Notes: generated by a model not told the origin, from the sequence alone. DNA of 64,000 nucleotides from Vallitalea maricola (GCF_036985595.1 NZ_BTPU01000020.1:73965-137964); one strand, 5' to 3'; positions 7,995-17,603 are shown, counted from the stretch's first letter. Made by a program: numbers and translations.

Positions 7995-8030
7995 CAGGAT
8001 TAGATTGTACCAATCGGATCCTGTTTTTTT
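7995..8030 (+). terminator. Terminator of the ACP/ATP-grasp operon
   Basis: A 13-bp stem with two non-Watson-Crick positions (7995-8007 with 8011-8023) and a run of seven Ts (8024-8030). Confidence 0.9.
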
Positions 8031-8110
8031 GTTATATAAGTAAAAAATGTACATCACTTAGCACTGAGTATAAAAGCTTTGCAAAGAAAATAGAGGAGGA
8101 GTTAAAAAAA

Positions 8111-8194
8111 TTGAATAACATGTTAATTGTATATAATGAAAAAGAAATTACTGACTTGACTTTACCCTTAGGGCAAGGTGTAAGATATAGGTAA
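8111..8194 (+). CDS. Possible 27-codon ORF overlapping the MerR promoter
   Basis: TTG start with GGAGGAG eight bases upstream, an ideal spacing. The product would contain MLIVYNEKEITDLTLPLGQG and shows no known domain. Its 3' half overlaps the promoter of the MerR gene, so it may be a truncated remnant of a gene displaced by that module rather than a working peptide. Confidence 0.25.
   Translation: MNNMLIVYNEKEITDLTLPLGQGVRYR
8156..8186 (+). promoter_or_regulatory. MerR-type promoter with 19-bp spacer
   Basis: TTGACT (8156-8161) and TAAGAT (8181-8186) are 19 bases apart, two more than normal. The spacer carries the dyad ACCCTTAGGGCAAGGT. Long spacers with a central dyad are the hallmark of promoters activated by DNA twisting through MerR proteins, here the MerR protein encoded 40 bp downstream. 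Confidence 0.85.
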
Positions 8195-8226
8195 ACATAT
8201 AGGATATGCTGAAAGGAGGATAATCT

Positions 8227-9051
8227 ATGTTATCTATTGGAGAGTTTTCAAATATATGTAAAGTATCTACAAAGACGCTTCGTTATTATGCAGAAATAGG
8301 GCTTATTCTACCTGCTGAGATTAATACTGAAAATGGTTATAGATATTATTCTGTAGAGCAATTAGAAACCATGTTATTTATCAACCGCCTAAAATCATAC
8401 AATTTTTCTTTGGAGGAAATTAAAACAATCATCAAAGCGGAAGAATTACTGGACGAAAAACTTTACTTGGCACTTACCAAAAAGAAAAAAGAAATTGAGA
8501 AACAAGTACTGGAATCTAAAAGAAGTCTAGACCAATTAAATAATGATATATCAAATTTGAAACAAGGCAAATCAATTATGTCATATCTGGAAAGTATTGA
8601 TGTTCAACTTGTAGAAGTACCAAAGATGTATCTTCTATCTTATCGAAAAATGGTTCATGAATATGAATTTGCTGAAGAATATGGTAATAATTTTGCTAAA
8701 TTATTTAAGAAAATACAAGACGACAAATTAACAATACTTGCTCCACCGATGGTACTTTTTCACAGTGCAGAATTTAGTCCATTTGGTTTAGATACTGAAT
8801 TTGCTATTCCAATAAAAGAGTATGTTACAGGTACAAGAGATTTTCATCCGGGACTATGCTTAAAAACAGTGTTGTATGGTTCTTATTCAAACCTTTCTTC
8901 TATATATACTAAACAGCGTGAATGGGCAGAAAAGGAAGGATATGAATCTAACAATGCCCTTTATGAAGTATATGTAACCGACCCTTCTCAAGTTCAAAAA
9001 GAGAGTGAGCTTATAACTGAAATATATTATCCTGTAAAGAAGAAAGTGTGA
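8227..9051 (+). CDS. MerR-family regulator with GyrI-like effector-binding domain
   Basis: 274 residues, AAGGAGG upstream. Residues 1-70 are a MerR winged helix (LSIGEFSNICKVSTKTLRYYAEIGLI...NGYRYYSVEQL). Residues 75-118 form the dimerising coiled coil. Residues 125-272 look like the GyrI/BmrR small-molecule pocket (VEVPKMYLLSYRK, LCLKTVLYGSYSNLSSIY, ALYEVYVTDP...TEIYYPVKK). Members sense drugs or other lipophilic cations. It probably activates its own 19-bp-spacer promoter and the serine-hydrolase gene 75 bp downstream. Confidence 0.88.
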   Translation: MLSIGEFSNICKVSTKTLRYYAEIGLILPAEINTENGYRYYSVEQLETMLFINRLKSYNFSLEEIKTIIKAEELLDEKLYLALTKKKKEIEKQVLESKRSLDQLNNDISNLKQGKSIMSYLESIDVQLVEVPKMYLLSYRKMVHEYEFAEEYGNNFAKLFKKIQDDKLTILAPPMVLFHSAEFSPFGLDTEFAIPIKEYVTGTRDFHPGLCLKTVLYGSYSNLSSIYTKQREWAEKEGYESNNALYEVYVTDPSQVQKESELITEIYYPVKKKV

Positions 9052-9125
9052 AACTTTATATAGCATATGAAATAAGAAAAGATCAGTAAGCTAAAAAGAC
9101 AGTAAATGATAAAGGAGAAAATTAT

Positions 9126-10109
9126 ATGAATCAAGAAAAAATAACAGAGTTGGAAAATAAAATAAATAATGATTATAGCAATATTACAGGTATGGTTGTA
9201 TTGAAAAACGGTAAAACAGTATATGAAAATTACTTTAATGAATGTAATGATACTAGTCGAATTCATGTCTATTCAGTAACAAAAAGTATTATTTCCATAT
9301 TGATAGGTATTGCAGTAGATAAAGGGTACATCAAAAGCATCAACCAGAAGGTATTAGATTTTTTTCCAGATTACATAGTTAAAAAAAGAGAAAAAACAAT
9401 ACAGAATATTACACTTAAGAATTTGCTGACAATGACAGCTCCGTATAAGTATAAGGCGGTTGTACCCTACATAAAGTATTTTACCAGTGATGATTGGGTA
9501 AAATTTACACTTGATTTATTAGGGGGTAGGGGACAGATAGGAGAATTTAAATACACTCCCCTCATAGGACCAGATATTTTATCAGGGATACTTGTAAAAG
9601 CAACTGGGCAATCTGTGTTAGATTTTGCAAGAGAAAATTTATTCTCACCACTAGGAATTACTGTTGAGAGTAATGTGATTTTTCATAGTAAAGAGGAACA
9701 AATGGAATTTAATAAATCAAAAAATATCAGCGGATGGGTTGCTGACGGCGCTGGAGTAAATGCAGGAGGATGGGGGCTTACGCTTTCTCCTATAGATATG
9801 GCAAAAATAGGTCAATTATACTTAGATGGTGGAATGTGGAATGAAAAACAGATTGTATCCACAAACTGGATAGACGAGAGTATAAAGGAACATAGCCGAT
9901 GGGGAAAAATCAATCTTGCGTATGGATATTTATGGTGGATTATCGATGAAAAAGAACATTCCTGTGCAGCTATAGGAGACGGAGGAAATGTGATTTATTT
10001 TAATGCAAAGAAAAAAATAGTAGTTTCTATTGCTGCCTTTTTTAGGCAAAATGTAAAAGATAGGATAGAATTTATAAAGGAATATGTTGAACCAATATTT
10101 GAAAATTAA
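9126..10109 (+). CDS. Serine hydrolase, beta-lactamase/class C fold
   Basis: 327 residues with no signal peptide, so probably cytoplasmic. The catalytic SxxK motif is S50-V-T-K (YSVTKSIISILIG). GGWGLTLSPIDMAKIGQLYLDGG and IGDGGNVIYF match later motifs of the Beta-lactamase family (Pfam PF00144). The usual YxN motif is less clear: Y-T-P stands in its place. Such proteins are esterases, DD-peptidases or drug-modifying enzymes. Placement behind a drug-sensing type MerR gene suggests a resistance or detoxification role, which is inference. Confidence 0.8.
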   Translation: MNQEKITELENKINNDYSNITGMVVLKNGKTVYENYFNECNDTSRIHVYSVTKSIISILIGIAVDKGYIKSINQKVLDFFPDYIVKKREKTIQNITLKNLLTMTAPYKYKAVVPYIKYFTSDDWVKFTLDLLGGRGQIGEFKYTPLIGPDILSGILVKATGQSVLDFARENLFSPLGITVESNVIFHSKEEQMEFNKSKNISGWVADGAGVNAGGWGLTLSPIDMAKIGQLYLDGGMWNEKQIVSTNWIDESIKEHSRWGKINLAYGYLWWIIDEKEHSCAAIGDGGNVIYFNAKKKIVVSIAAFFRQNVKDRIEFIKEYVEPIFEN

Positions 10110-10244
10110 TATTTTTAATTAATATATATAATTCTTGACTATTAAAAAGTGCTATAATATAAATTAGAATTATAGTTAGTTTATGTATATATTCTAAAAT
10201 GATAATATTTTATGTGATGATGTGGTTTAAGGGGGTTTTAATGT

Positions 10245-10772
10245 TTGAGATTGGTTAAATATATTTTTAAAAATAAGATTTCATCTATTGTAATAATTAT
10301 TCTAAGTGCATTGTTAATAATATTAAGCTCAAAATATTATAAGTTAAAAAGTTATGTTGATTCTAATATTGTAATTGAATCATGGGGTTTTGCAGTAAAT
10401 AATTTTGGAATCATTGAGTTGTTAGAACAAGACAATATACAAGAAGATCGTGACAAAAAAATTCATAAGCTTTGTTTTGAAATGTATGATCAGTACAATG
10501 AAATATGTAGAGCATATGGAATGTCAGGTGTTTCAGGTGAAAAAAATACATTTGATAATAGATTAGTAGAAATACTGCATGATGATTTAAAGAACTTTAA
10601 TTACTCAGAAATTGTAAAGATACACAAAATGATAGAGGAAGTATTGATAGAACATAAAGTATGCTATAAAGATTTAGAAAATTATATGAATACAAATGAA
10701 GTAGACTACAGTAGGTTGCTTGTTAAAGAATGGAAGGAAATAATAATTAAGTTGAATTCGTTAAGCTTCTAA
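10245..10772 (+). CDS. Membrane-anchored protein of unknown function
   Basis: 175 residues from TTG with AAGGGGG nine bases upstream. Residues 12-30 form a single N-terminal membrane helix (ISSIVIIILSALLIILSS); the rest is hydrophilic and mostly helical, and should lie outside the cell. No family recognised. An extended -10 promoter (TGCTATAAT, 10150-10158) lies upstream, so it is probably transcribed alone. Confidence 0.55.
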   Translation: MRLVKYIFKNKISSIVIIILSALLIILSSKYYKLKSYVDSNIVIESWGFAVNNFGIIELLEQDNIQEDRDKKIHKLCFEMYDQYNEICRAYGMSGVSGEKNTFDNRLVEILHDDLKNFNYSEIVKIHKMIEEVLIEHKVCYKDLENYMNTNEVDYSRLLVKEWKEIIIKLNSLSF

Positions 10773-10821
10773 AGATGGTATTAATTCACTTTCTATAGAG
10801 TAAGTAACTAAGAGAAAAGTG

Positions 10822-11192
10822 CGTACTTGTATAGCTTTGCTAATATCAGGAGCAGGGATTCTACCAGTTGATATAATCGAGAAAAATGATGATTATAAAA
10901 TAGTTATGACACAGGGGAAAATTATAATGCACTTTCCCAGTTGAGCGAAATCATAGAATGTAATGGATATTATGTTTTTACCCAAGATTCAAAAGATGAA
11001 AATATTTTGGTTGAAGGTAGAATGTTTGCCCCGGCAATAGGAATAAATGAAGACCCAGTTACAGGGAATGCTAATGGACCTCTAGGGGCATACATTGTTC
11101 ATCATAAACTTGTAAAGCATAACAAATCTTTATGTACTTACTTTAGAAACCTATATAGGTTTCTTTTATTTATTGGAAAAACTAAAAAGTAG
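10822..11192 (+). pseudogene. PhzF-family isomerase remnant
   Basis: Two reading frames carry pieces of a PhzF-type (phenazine-biosynthesis-like) protein. The first, from 10822, reads CIALLISGAGILPVDIIEK. The second, 10941 onward, reads YYVFTQDSKDENILVEGR and then MFAPAIGINEDPVTGNANGPLGAY, the family's hallmark GxxEDPVTGxA segment. The N-terminal catalytic Glu region is missing, a frameshift or stop lies near 10940, and the last 25 residues no longer look like the family. It is a decayed gene. Confidence 0.85.
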
Positions 11193-11429
11193 TAAGGAAT
11201 GTATCTATAGTCACTACCATCAGCCGGTGTAAATTAGTTCAAGCTAGTGATGATTTTAATTTAGCCTTATGTTATAATAATTTAGGGTAATTTATGGAAA
11301 ACAGAAGTTTGAATTTAAAACTACAGATTATTTGTATTTTTATGTCTTTGAGAATAGGGCAATATAATTAATTAGCTTTTGTGATATAAAACAAATTAAT
11401 ATAAAATAATAGTAATAAGGAGGTAAATT

Positions 11430-12191
11430 ATGAGCGATTGGTTTACCATTGAACAAATTGACAAAGATACTCATATCATTAGTGAGTATAAACACTGGGA
11501 AGAATCTCATGCGTATCTTCTAAATGGTGCAACTTACAGTTTGCTAATTGATACCGGTCTTGGTATTATGAATATTTATAACGAAGTTGTTAAATTAACA
11601 GACAAACCTATAATAGCTGTTGCCACTCACGTACATTGGGATCATATTGGAGGACATGAGTATTTTCCTGATTTTTATGTACACGAAAATGAGGTTAATT
11701 GGCTTGCAGGTGAGTTCCCATTAACGATGGAACAAATAAAAGCCTTTGTTGTTGAGGACTGTAAGTTGCCAGAAAATTTTAATATTGATGATTACAGGTT
11801 CTTTCAAGGGACTGCTACAAGAGTTTTGAAGGATAATGATATTATTAATCTTGGAGGACGTACTATACAAGTGCTGCACACACCAGGACATTCACCGGGT
11901 CATATGTGTTTTTATGAAAAAGAAAAGGAATATCTTTTTACTGGCGATTTGGTTTACAAAGGAACATTATTTGCTTATTTCCCATCAACTGATCCCGAAG
12001 CATATTTATTATCCATAGAGAGAGTTGCAAGTTTCCCAGTAAAAAGAGTGTTTCCTGCACACCATGATTTGAATATTAACCCTTCTATCCTTCAAGATAT
12101 GAAGAAAGCTTTTACTGAACTAAAAGCCCATGACAAACTACACCATGGAAGTGGTACTTTTAAATACAATAATTTTGCTATATGGTTATGA
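11430..12191 (+). CDS. Metallo-beta-lactamase-fold hydrolase
   Basis: 253 residues with AAGGAGG upstream. The zinc motif HVHWDHIGGH lies near residues 67-76, followed by TPGHSPGHMCFY (second-shell His), FTGDLVY (bridging Asp) and a late PAHHD. It belongs to the glyoxalase-II-like branch of the family: a soluble two-zinc hydrolase of thioesters, lactones or phosphoesters. No neighbouring pathway gene identifies the substrate. It stands alone between a PhzF remnant and a 440-bp gap. Confidence 0.88.
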   Translation: MSDWFTIEQIDKDTHIISEYKHWEESHAYLLNGATYSLLIDTGLGIMNIYNEVVKLTDKPIIAVATHVHWDHIGGHEYFPDFYVHENEVNWLAGEFPLTMEQIKAFVVEDCKLPENFNIDDYRFFQGTATRVLKDNDIINLGGRTIQVLHTPGHSPGHMCFYEKEKEYLFTGDLVYKGTLFAYFPSTDPEAYLLSIERVASFPVKRVFPAHHDLNINPSILQDMKKAFTELKAHDKLHHGSGTFKYNNFAIWL

Positions 12192-12345
12192 TTAACTATA
12201 TTAATAAAAATAATAAAGAAAATTTAGAGGTGTTCAGATAAAAATCTTTCTGCTTCTGTTTTCATATAAATCAAAAATACAATTTAGTTAATTTGCTAAT
12301 GGGCAAAAGCTATGAGACTATGCTCTTCATATTCATTTAACAATA

Positions 12346-12378
12346 GTGAAAACCATACTCTAAGAAGGTGGTTTTCAC
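12346..12378. terminator. Hairpin in the gap after the hydrolase gene
   Basis: GTGAAAACCA (12346-12355) and TGGTTTTCAC (12369-12378) form a perfect 10-bp stem. No real T run follows, so it is a weak terminator at best. The rest of the 12192-12629 gap holds only a promoter-like TATAAT at 12478-12483 with TGGTTG 17 bases upstream, and no gene. Confidence 0.5.
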
Positions 12379-12629
12379 CTATTTAGCATCCAATAATACT
12401 ATGAGTGGCCTATATGGATGAGGGAATAAGTAAATAGAGCCAATAAAAAAATTATGGTTGACTGATTGTTTATACTGTATAATAAAAAAGTAAAATGAAA
12501 TGAGTTACAAGTTTAATAAGAAAATAAATTTAATAAAAATTAGAAGTCTGGTTAATACCATTAATTAGCATATCAAGAATATATATAATAAACGACAATT
12601 AGAAGACTAAATGATGCATAGGAGGAAGT

Positions 12630-14159
12630 ATGGAATTAAAGCTATTTGGATTTATACATGATGTGACGAATTATTTAGAGAGTAAAGAAGATGATTTGGA
12701 AATAGCATCTAATGAAATAAAAATTTTTCTAAAAGAATTATTAGAGGTAAGTACTGATGGTTACTTGAACATTAATAGAAGAGTGAAATCAGTTCCTAGT
12801 TTAAAAGAAAAGATTATCAGAAATAATTCTTATAAGGAATATGATTCTTCAGAAGAATTCATTTCCAATCTATCAGATTTAATAGGTATAAGAATAGAAT
12901 GCAGATTCATTGAAGATGAATATAAAATATATGAAGTATTGAAGAGATGTTTTAGTATGTGCCACTCAGATGGATATTATTATAACTCACTTAATAATAA
13001 TATTAGACTGGAACTAGATGGACCACAGCCTCAAAAACAAAAAAATGGGTTTGAAATATATAGGATAGATGGAGTTTATGAATATGATGATGAATTGTTT
13101 AATTTTGAACTACAAATAAAATCCCTTGTTAATGTGTTTTGGGGTGAAATAGAACATAAGATAATATATAAAAACAATAATTACACCATATGGGACAGCT
13201 TTTTTAAAGATATTATGGGATCAATAAACGAAAATCTTTCCATGATAGATAAACAATTACATATTATTGATGATCAATTTAAACAACTAAATACAATCAG
13301 TCCATCAGTTAGAAAAAATCAAATTGAAACAACCCTGGCAAAAATGATTTATGATATTTTCTCAATAAAAATTAAGAATAGCATTGGTTTCATTGTAGAT
13401 TTTAGAAAGTCATGTGATACGATAATGAAATATATTTTCAGGTCTAATCATGCAGAAAACTTGGACGACTATAATAAGACTTTAGTAAAAACATTTTCAA
13501 GGTTAAATGATATAAGTGAGAATGAGATTGATTTTACACATGAGATAATATTTGAAAGAGAAGTAACATTCCAAGATGAATTCTCTAAGGTTATGGGAGA
13601 AACTATCATAGCTTCAATTAATAGTGATTTTCAATGGAATATTTTTTTTAGAATATTATTTGAAATAGAGCTTGGAAATAATGTAGAGGATTTTGAAACG
13701 TTTATCCAATTTATTAAGGAGCGATTTAGTAAAAATCGAAGTCTATCAAAGTTATTTGTGTTATTTGAAGAGATGCAAGCTGAGGAAATGATAGAAAAAT
13801 TAATGGAAACCATTGTATATGCTTTTAAAAAGATTGATTCAATAAAATTCATTTATGATACAAGCATAGAGGAAATAAACCATACACTCCGCTATATAGT
13901 TGGACTAATATGTAAAAATATTCAAACATATGAAGATTGGCTCGAGTATAAAGAAATATATCTGGAATATTTACAGGTGAAAATCTTATCTATATTTGAC
14001 TACAAAATAGAAATAACAAAAGTGAAAAAATTTCTAGAAAAAGCAAAACATACATCAAGTATAATAGAAATTAGTGAAGATATCCTTGGGTATACCCATG
14101 AATTAGAGTCACTATCTGTGATAGAAGCAGATCAAGCTTTAAAACTTTTTAAGTTGTAA
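12630..14159 (+). CDS. RelA/SpoT synthetase-domain protein with long helical C-terminus
   Basis: 509 residues, AGGAGG upstream. Residues 45-185 match the (p)ppGpp synthetase fold: RVKSVPSLKEKI (51-62), LSDLIGIRIECRF (81-93, with the metal-binding Asp) and FELQIKSLVNVFWGEIEHKIIY (159-180, with the second acidic ligand). The usual GYRSxH-type substrate loop is replaced by NGFEIYRI, so the acceptor could differ. No hydrolase, TGS or ACT domain is present. Residues 190-509 are helical and unassigned. It is a solitary gene and could be an alarmone synthetase or a toxin or defence enzyme of the FaRel/CapRel kind. Confidence 0.75.
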   Translation: MELKLFGFIHDVTNYLESKEDDLEIASNEIKIFLKELLEVSTDGYLNINRRVKSVPSLKEKIIRNNSYKEYDSSEEFISNLSDLIGIRIECRFIEDEYKIYEVLKRCFSMCHSDGYYYNSLNNNIRLELDGPQPQKQKNGFEIYRIDGVYEYDDELFNFELQIKSLVNVFWGEIEHKIIYKNNNYTIWDSFFKDIMGSINENLSMIDKQLHIIDDQFKQLNTISPSVRKNQIETTLAKMIYDIFSIKIKNSIGFIVDFRKSCDTIMKYIFRSNHAENLDDYNKTLVKTFSRLNDISENEIDFTHEIIFEREVTFQDEFSKVMGETIIASINSDFQWNIFFRILFEIELGNNVEDFETFIQFIKERFSKNRSLSKLFVLFEEMQAEEMIEKLMETIVYAFKKIDSIKFIYDTSIEEINHTLRYIVGLICKNIQTYEDWLEYKEIYLEYLQVKILSIFDYKIEITKVKKFLEKAKHTSSIIEISEDILGYTHELESLSVIEADQALKLFKL

Positions 14160-14240
14160 TTTTGCACTAAACATTACTAATGCGTTATAGCAACTTAAGG
14201 CTGGGATATAAAAAGGAATAATCTAGGAGGAGATACTATT

Positions 14241-14642
14241 ATGAAACATACTGGATCATGTCTTTGTGGTGAAATTGTTTTTGAGATAGAGGGAGATTTT
14301 GAGAATTTCTATCTTTGTCATTGTGGGCTTTGTCGTAAAGATACTGGCTCTGCTCATGCTGCAAATCTGTTTTCTTCCACAGCTAAATTAAAATGGTTGT
14401 CAGGTAAAAATAAAGTAAAAACCTATCAATTCAAATCAACTAGGCATATTAAGAGCTTCTGCCCTGATTGTGGATCGGCGCTTCCGAACATTCAGATGGA
14501 TGGAACACTGTTAGTTGTTCCTGCTGGGTGTCTGGACACTGAAGTACCCATTAGACCCCAAGGTCATATTTATATGGCAAGTAAGGCTAACTGGGACAAT
14601 GATTTAGATAAAGTCCCTAGATTTGATCAAGTTCCAAAATAA
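14241..14642 (+). CDS. GFA/CENP-V-fold zinc protein
   Basis: 133 residues. Two zinc-binding sets are visible: GSCLCGEIVFEIEG (CxC), CHCGLCRKDTGSAHAANL (CxxC) and SFCPDCGSALP (CxxC), in the order seen in the GFA family (glutathione-dependent formaldehyde-activating enzyme, Pfam PF04828). Despite the family name most members have no proven activity, and glutathione is unlikely in this kind of organism. A GGAGG site lies 13 bp upstream. Single gene. Confidence 0.88.
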   Translation: MKHTGSCLCGEIVFEIEGDFENFYLCHCGLCRKDTGSAHAANLFSSTAKLKWLSGKNKVKTYQFKSTRHIKSFCPDCGSALPNIQMDGTLLVVPAGCLDTEVPIRPQGHIYMASKANWDNDLDKVPRFDQVPK

Positions 14643-14752
14643 AATAAAACCTGACTATAAATAAAAGGAAAGCTAAATTATTTTCATTTGAATAAATCTT
14701 ATCTTTTAAAATAATAATAATAATAGAAAATATATGAAGCGGGGTAATCTAC

Positions 14753-15436
14753 TTGCTTGAATCTTTAATAATTGTACTACGGACAGTTTTGGCACTCATT
14801 TTTCTTTTTATATCTACAAAAATACTAACTAAAAGAAGTTTGTCTAAGTTAACTTATTTTGATTATCTTGCTATTGTCACCTTGGGAACTGTAGCGGGTA
14901 ATCTAGCATTTAATGTGAAAATCAAGATGATTGATTTTATTATTTCTATGACTGTAATCACATTAATTATTTATTTAATATCTTGCCTTTCTTTAAAATC
15001 TAGATTGTTACGTAAGTATTTGGCTGGAGAATCAACAACTTTGATTAAGAATGGTAAGATTTTAGAAAATAATATGACTAAGTTGAAATACTCCTATGAT
15101 TATCTAATTCAACAACTTCGTCAGGAAGAAGTTTTTGATATTAGTCATGTTGAATTTGCTATATTTGAACCTAATGGAGAATTAAGTATTCAGTTAAAAT
15201 CTCAAAACCGTCCATTGACTCCACAAGATCTAAATATACAGACTAATTATGAAGGACTTGCTACGGAGATAATCCTAGAGGGAAAATTAATAGAAAAAAA
15301 TCTTAAGTTAAACAACTTAACCAAAGAATGGATTAATGATGAACTAAAGAAAAGAGGAATTGAAGATATAAAAGAAGTGGCTTTTGCAGCATTATCTACA
15401 AATGGGAACTTATATATTGACCTTTATCAGGATTAA
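14753..15436 (+). CDS. DUF421 membrane protein (YetF-like)
   Basis: 227 residues from a TTG start. Three N-terminal membrane helices (residues 1-80; TLGTVAGNLAFN lies between helices) are followed by two small alpha/beta domains with the family motif LRQEEVFDISHVEFAIFEPNGELSI. YetF-type proteins sit in the membrane of spore formers, and some related proteins affect germination; the molecular role is unclear. No neighbouring partner. Confidence 0.85.
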   Translation: MLESLIIVLRTVLALIFLFISTKILTKRSLSKLTYFDYLAIVTLGTVAGNLAFNVKIKMIDFIISMTVITLIIYLISCLSLKSRLLRKYLAGESTTLIKNGKILENNMTKLKYSYDYLIQQLRQEEVFDISHVEFAIFEPNGELSIQLKSQNRPLTPQDLNIQTNYEGLATEIILEGKLIEKNLKLNNLTKEWINDELKKRGIEDIKEVAFAALSTNGNLYIDLYQD

Positions 15437-15505
15437 TTTGATTTATGTCAATTTATTAATTATGAGGCTTACATTTACTTACTTTTCTTTAAGATTAAAA
15501 CAGGC

Positions 15506-15598
15506 TTACTTAAAAGACTGTTTTTTTTTACCCATCAATACTCCAGATAATCCATCTCCTATAACAATTACTTCACAGTATTTAATTACTTGAATCAT
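15506..15598 (-). pseudogene. Truncated start of an FAD-dependent oxidoreductase
   Basis: On the minus strand an ATG at 15598 with AGGAGG at ideal spacing opens a 30-codon frame containing CEVIVIGDGLSGV, the beta-strand and glycine-rich turn of a Rossmann FAD-binding site. It runs out into a T/A-run sequence and stops at 15506. The remaining 400 or more codons are absent. It is probably the 5' stub of a deleted flavoprotein gene. The rest of the 15437-15824 gap holds no other gene. Confidence 0.55.
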
Positions 15599-15824
15599 AA
15601 GATTTGCCTCCTAGCTTAATGTAATAGGTAACTGTAGATTTATATATATCGTAATACCACAATAAGTAAAAATCCTTAAAGAATAAGTAAAGAATCTTAA
15701 AAAAAATGCATGGTTTAAAAAAGTGATACAAGTTATAATAAAGTTAGATTAATGGATGCATCATTATACTGGTTTAAAGACTTTGTTGGAGTATCTCCAT
15801 CTATCTATAGAAAGGGAATTGATC

Positions 15825-17603
15825 ATGAATCCATTTAAGAGAAGTATTTCATTACAAAAGAAATTAATGTTAACAATTTTCCTTGTTGCTTTTATCCCAA
15901 TGGTGATTTTACCACTTATTGGCTATTTTTATACAAGTAACCTTCTCAAAGATAAACTTGAAGTTTTAACGAATCAAAATGTTGAAGAAATTGAAAATGG
16001 TATTAACCATGTTATTGATGATATTATTATTGCTTCTAATGTAATTGTTTTAGATAAAGAAATACAAAAAAATTTACATAACAAAATGGATAGTATAACG
16101 AAAGAAATACAGCAAAAAAAAGTCATTGAAAGTAAATTAGAAAACATGGAAGCCAGTAATTTGTTTCCTTATAATGTAGAATCTATTCTATTAGATTTCA
16201 ATGGAAATTACTATCATACGGGAATAGAAAGATATTATGATTATAATCAAATTGTCAAAGAAGACTGGTTTATCGATACTGTTAATAAAAATGGCTTTTT
16301 CTTATGGGATGCACCTACCACAAAAATATTACAATTTCAAGGTGGAATTACCCTGGTAAGGCTGCTAAAGGAAGATTATTATGAAGCAACCGGAGTGTTG
16401 GCTATACATCTTTATCCAGAAAAAAAAGTAAAAAAATTATTGGTTAGGGAAGAAGATTATGGAGGCACTGAGAGGTATTTATTAAATAGTTCAGGGGAGA
16501 TAATATTAGATTCTATTAATCATATGAAAGAACCCAAATATATTAATCAACTTGCTCACATCATCAGTGAAGAAGGTGTAGTACATATTGGAGGAGAATC
16601 AGTTTTCGTATCTATTAGAGAAATTGAAAAAACCAACTGGACTTTAGTTCAGATCATACCCTATAATTCAGTTATGCAGGAGGTAAAGCATTATAGAAAT
16701 TTTACAATCTTTTTAAATTGTGTCTTTATTGGACTTATGTTATTTAGCGCTTATGTTGCTTCAAGACAAGTTACAAAGGCCATTAAAAAATTAAATCAGA
16801 CAGTGAATCAAGTGACTAAAGGTGATTTAACGGTTAAATCAAATATTACTGGTAGTATAGAAGTCAATCAGTTAAGTGAAAGTTTTAATTATATGGTAGA
16901 TGAAATTAATGGCTTGATTGAAAATGTCAAATTGGAAATAGAACAAAAACAAAAATTTAAATTAGAAGCTCTCCAAGCACAGATTAATCCTCATTTTTTA
17001 TTAAATACGTTAAATGGAATTAAATGGCTGTGTGTTATTGAAAATGCAAAAACAGCAGAAAAAATGCTTGTTTCTTTAGGTTATCTTTTAGAAAATACTC
17101 TTGAAAAGTATGATGATTTCATATCTCTTGAGGATGAAATTAAGTGTTTAGAAAGCTATGTTAAACTCCAAAAAATGCGATATGGTAAACGATTTCGTAT
17201 AGAATATAATATTCATGAACAAGTAAGAACTATAAAAATCCCTGTATTGCTATTACAACCTATATTAGAAAATAGCATATTACATGCATTTGATAAACCC
17301 TTCGAAGGTGAAGGGTTAATTACTGTACAAGCATCTCCAAAAGCAGGATTTGTAGAAATTATTATATTAGATAATGGTGTAGGAATGAATCAAGAGAAGG
17401 TTCAAAAGTTAATGGAAGGTATTAGAAAAAATGAAAAGTATTCAGGTATGGGAGTTAAAAATGTAAAAGAACGTGTAAAGCTTTATTATGAAAGTCCATG
17501 TGGCCTATGGATAGAAAGTGAAGAAGGTGTTGGAACAAAAACTACAATAATCATTAAAGATTTATTAGATGGAGATGAAGATGATGAAAGTATTAATAGT
17601 TGA
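15825..17603 (+). CDS. YesM-type sensor histidine kinase
   Basis: 592 residues from the ATG at 15825 (AAAGGGA upstream); the longer frame adds 23 unconvincing residues. Two membrane helices (about residues 15-35 and 285-305) flank an extracytoplasmic sensor domain. A HAMP segment follows, then the His_kinase box QAQINPHFLLNTLNGIKWL with the phospho-accepting His, and an HATPase domain (LENSILHAFDK, LDNGVGM, GMGVKNVKERV). It phosphorylates the YesN-type regulator encoded by the overlapping next gene. Such pairs sense carbohydrates and control the ABC importer beside them. Confidence 0.93.
   Translation: MNPFKRSISLQKKLMLTIFLVAFIPMVILPLIGYFYTSNLLKDKLEVLTNQNVEEIENGINHVIDDIIIASNVIVLDKEIQKNLHNKMDSITKEIQQKKVIESKLENMEASNLFPYNVESILLDFNGNYYHTGIERYYDYNQIVKEDWFIDTVNKNGFFLWDAPTTKILQFQGGITLVRLLKEDYYEATGVLAIHLYPEKKVKKLLVREEDYGGTERYLLNSSGEIILDSINHMKEPKYINQLAHIISEEGVVHIGGESVFVSIREIEKTNWTLVQIIPYNSVMQEVKHYRNFTIFLNCVFIGLMLFSAYVASRQVTKAIKKLNQTVNQVTKGDLTVKSNITGSIEVNQLSESFNYMVDEINGLIENVKLEIEQKQKFKLEALQAQINPHFLLNTLNGIKWLCVIENAKTAEKMLVSLGYLLENTLEKYDDFISLEDEIKCLESYVKLQKMRYGKRFRIEYNIHEQVRTIKIPVLLLQPILENSILHAFDKPFEGEGLITVQASPKAGFVEIIILDNGVGMNQEKVQKLMEGIRKNEKYSGMGVKNVKERVKLYYESPCGLWIESEEGVGTKTTIIIKDLLDGDEDDESINS

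Noticed and set aside
15384..15593. Plus-strand ORF after DUF421
   Set aside because: It overlaps the end of the DUF421 gene and the T-rich tail, has no domain, and the minus strand holds a better-supported stub.
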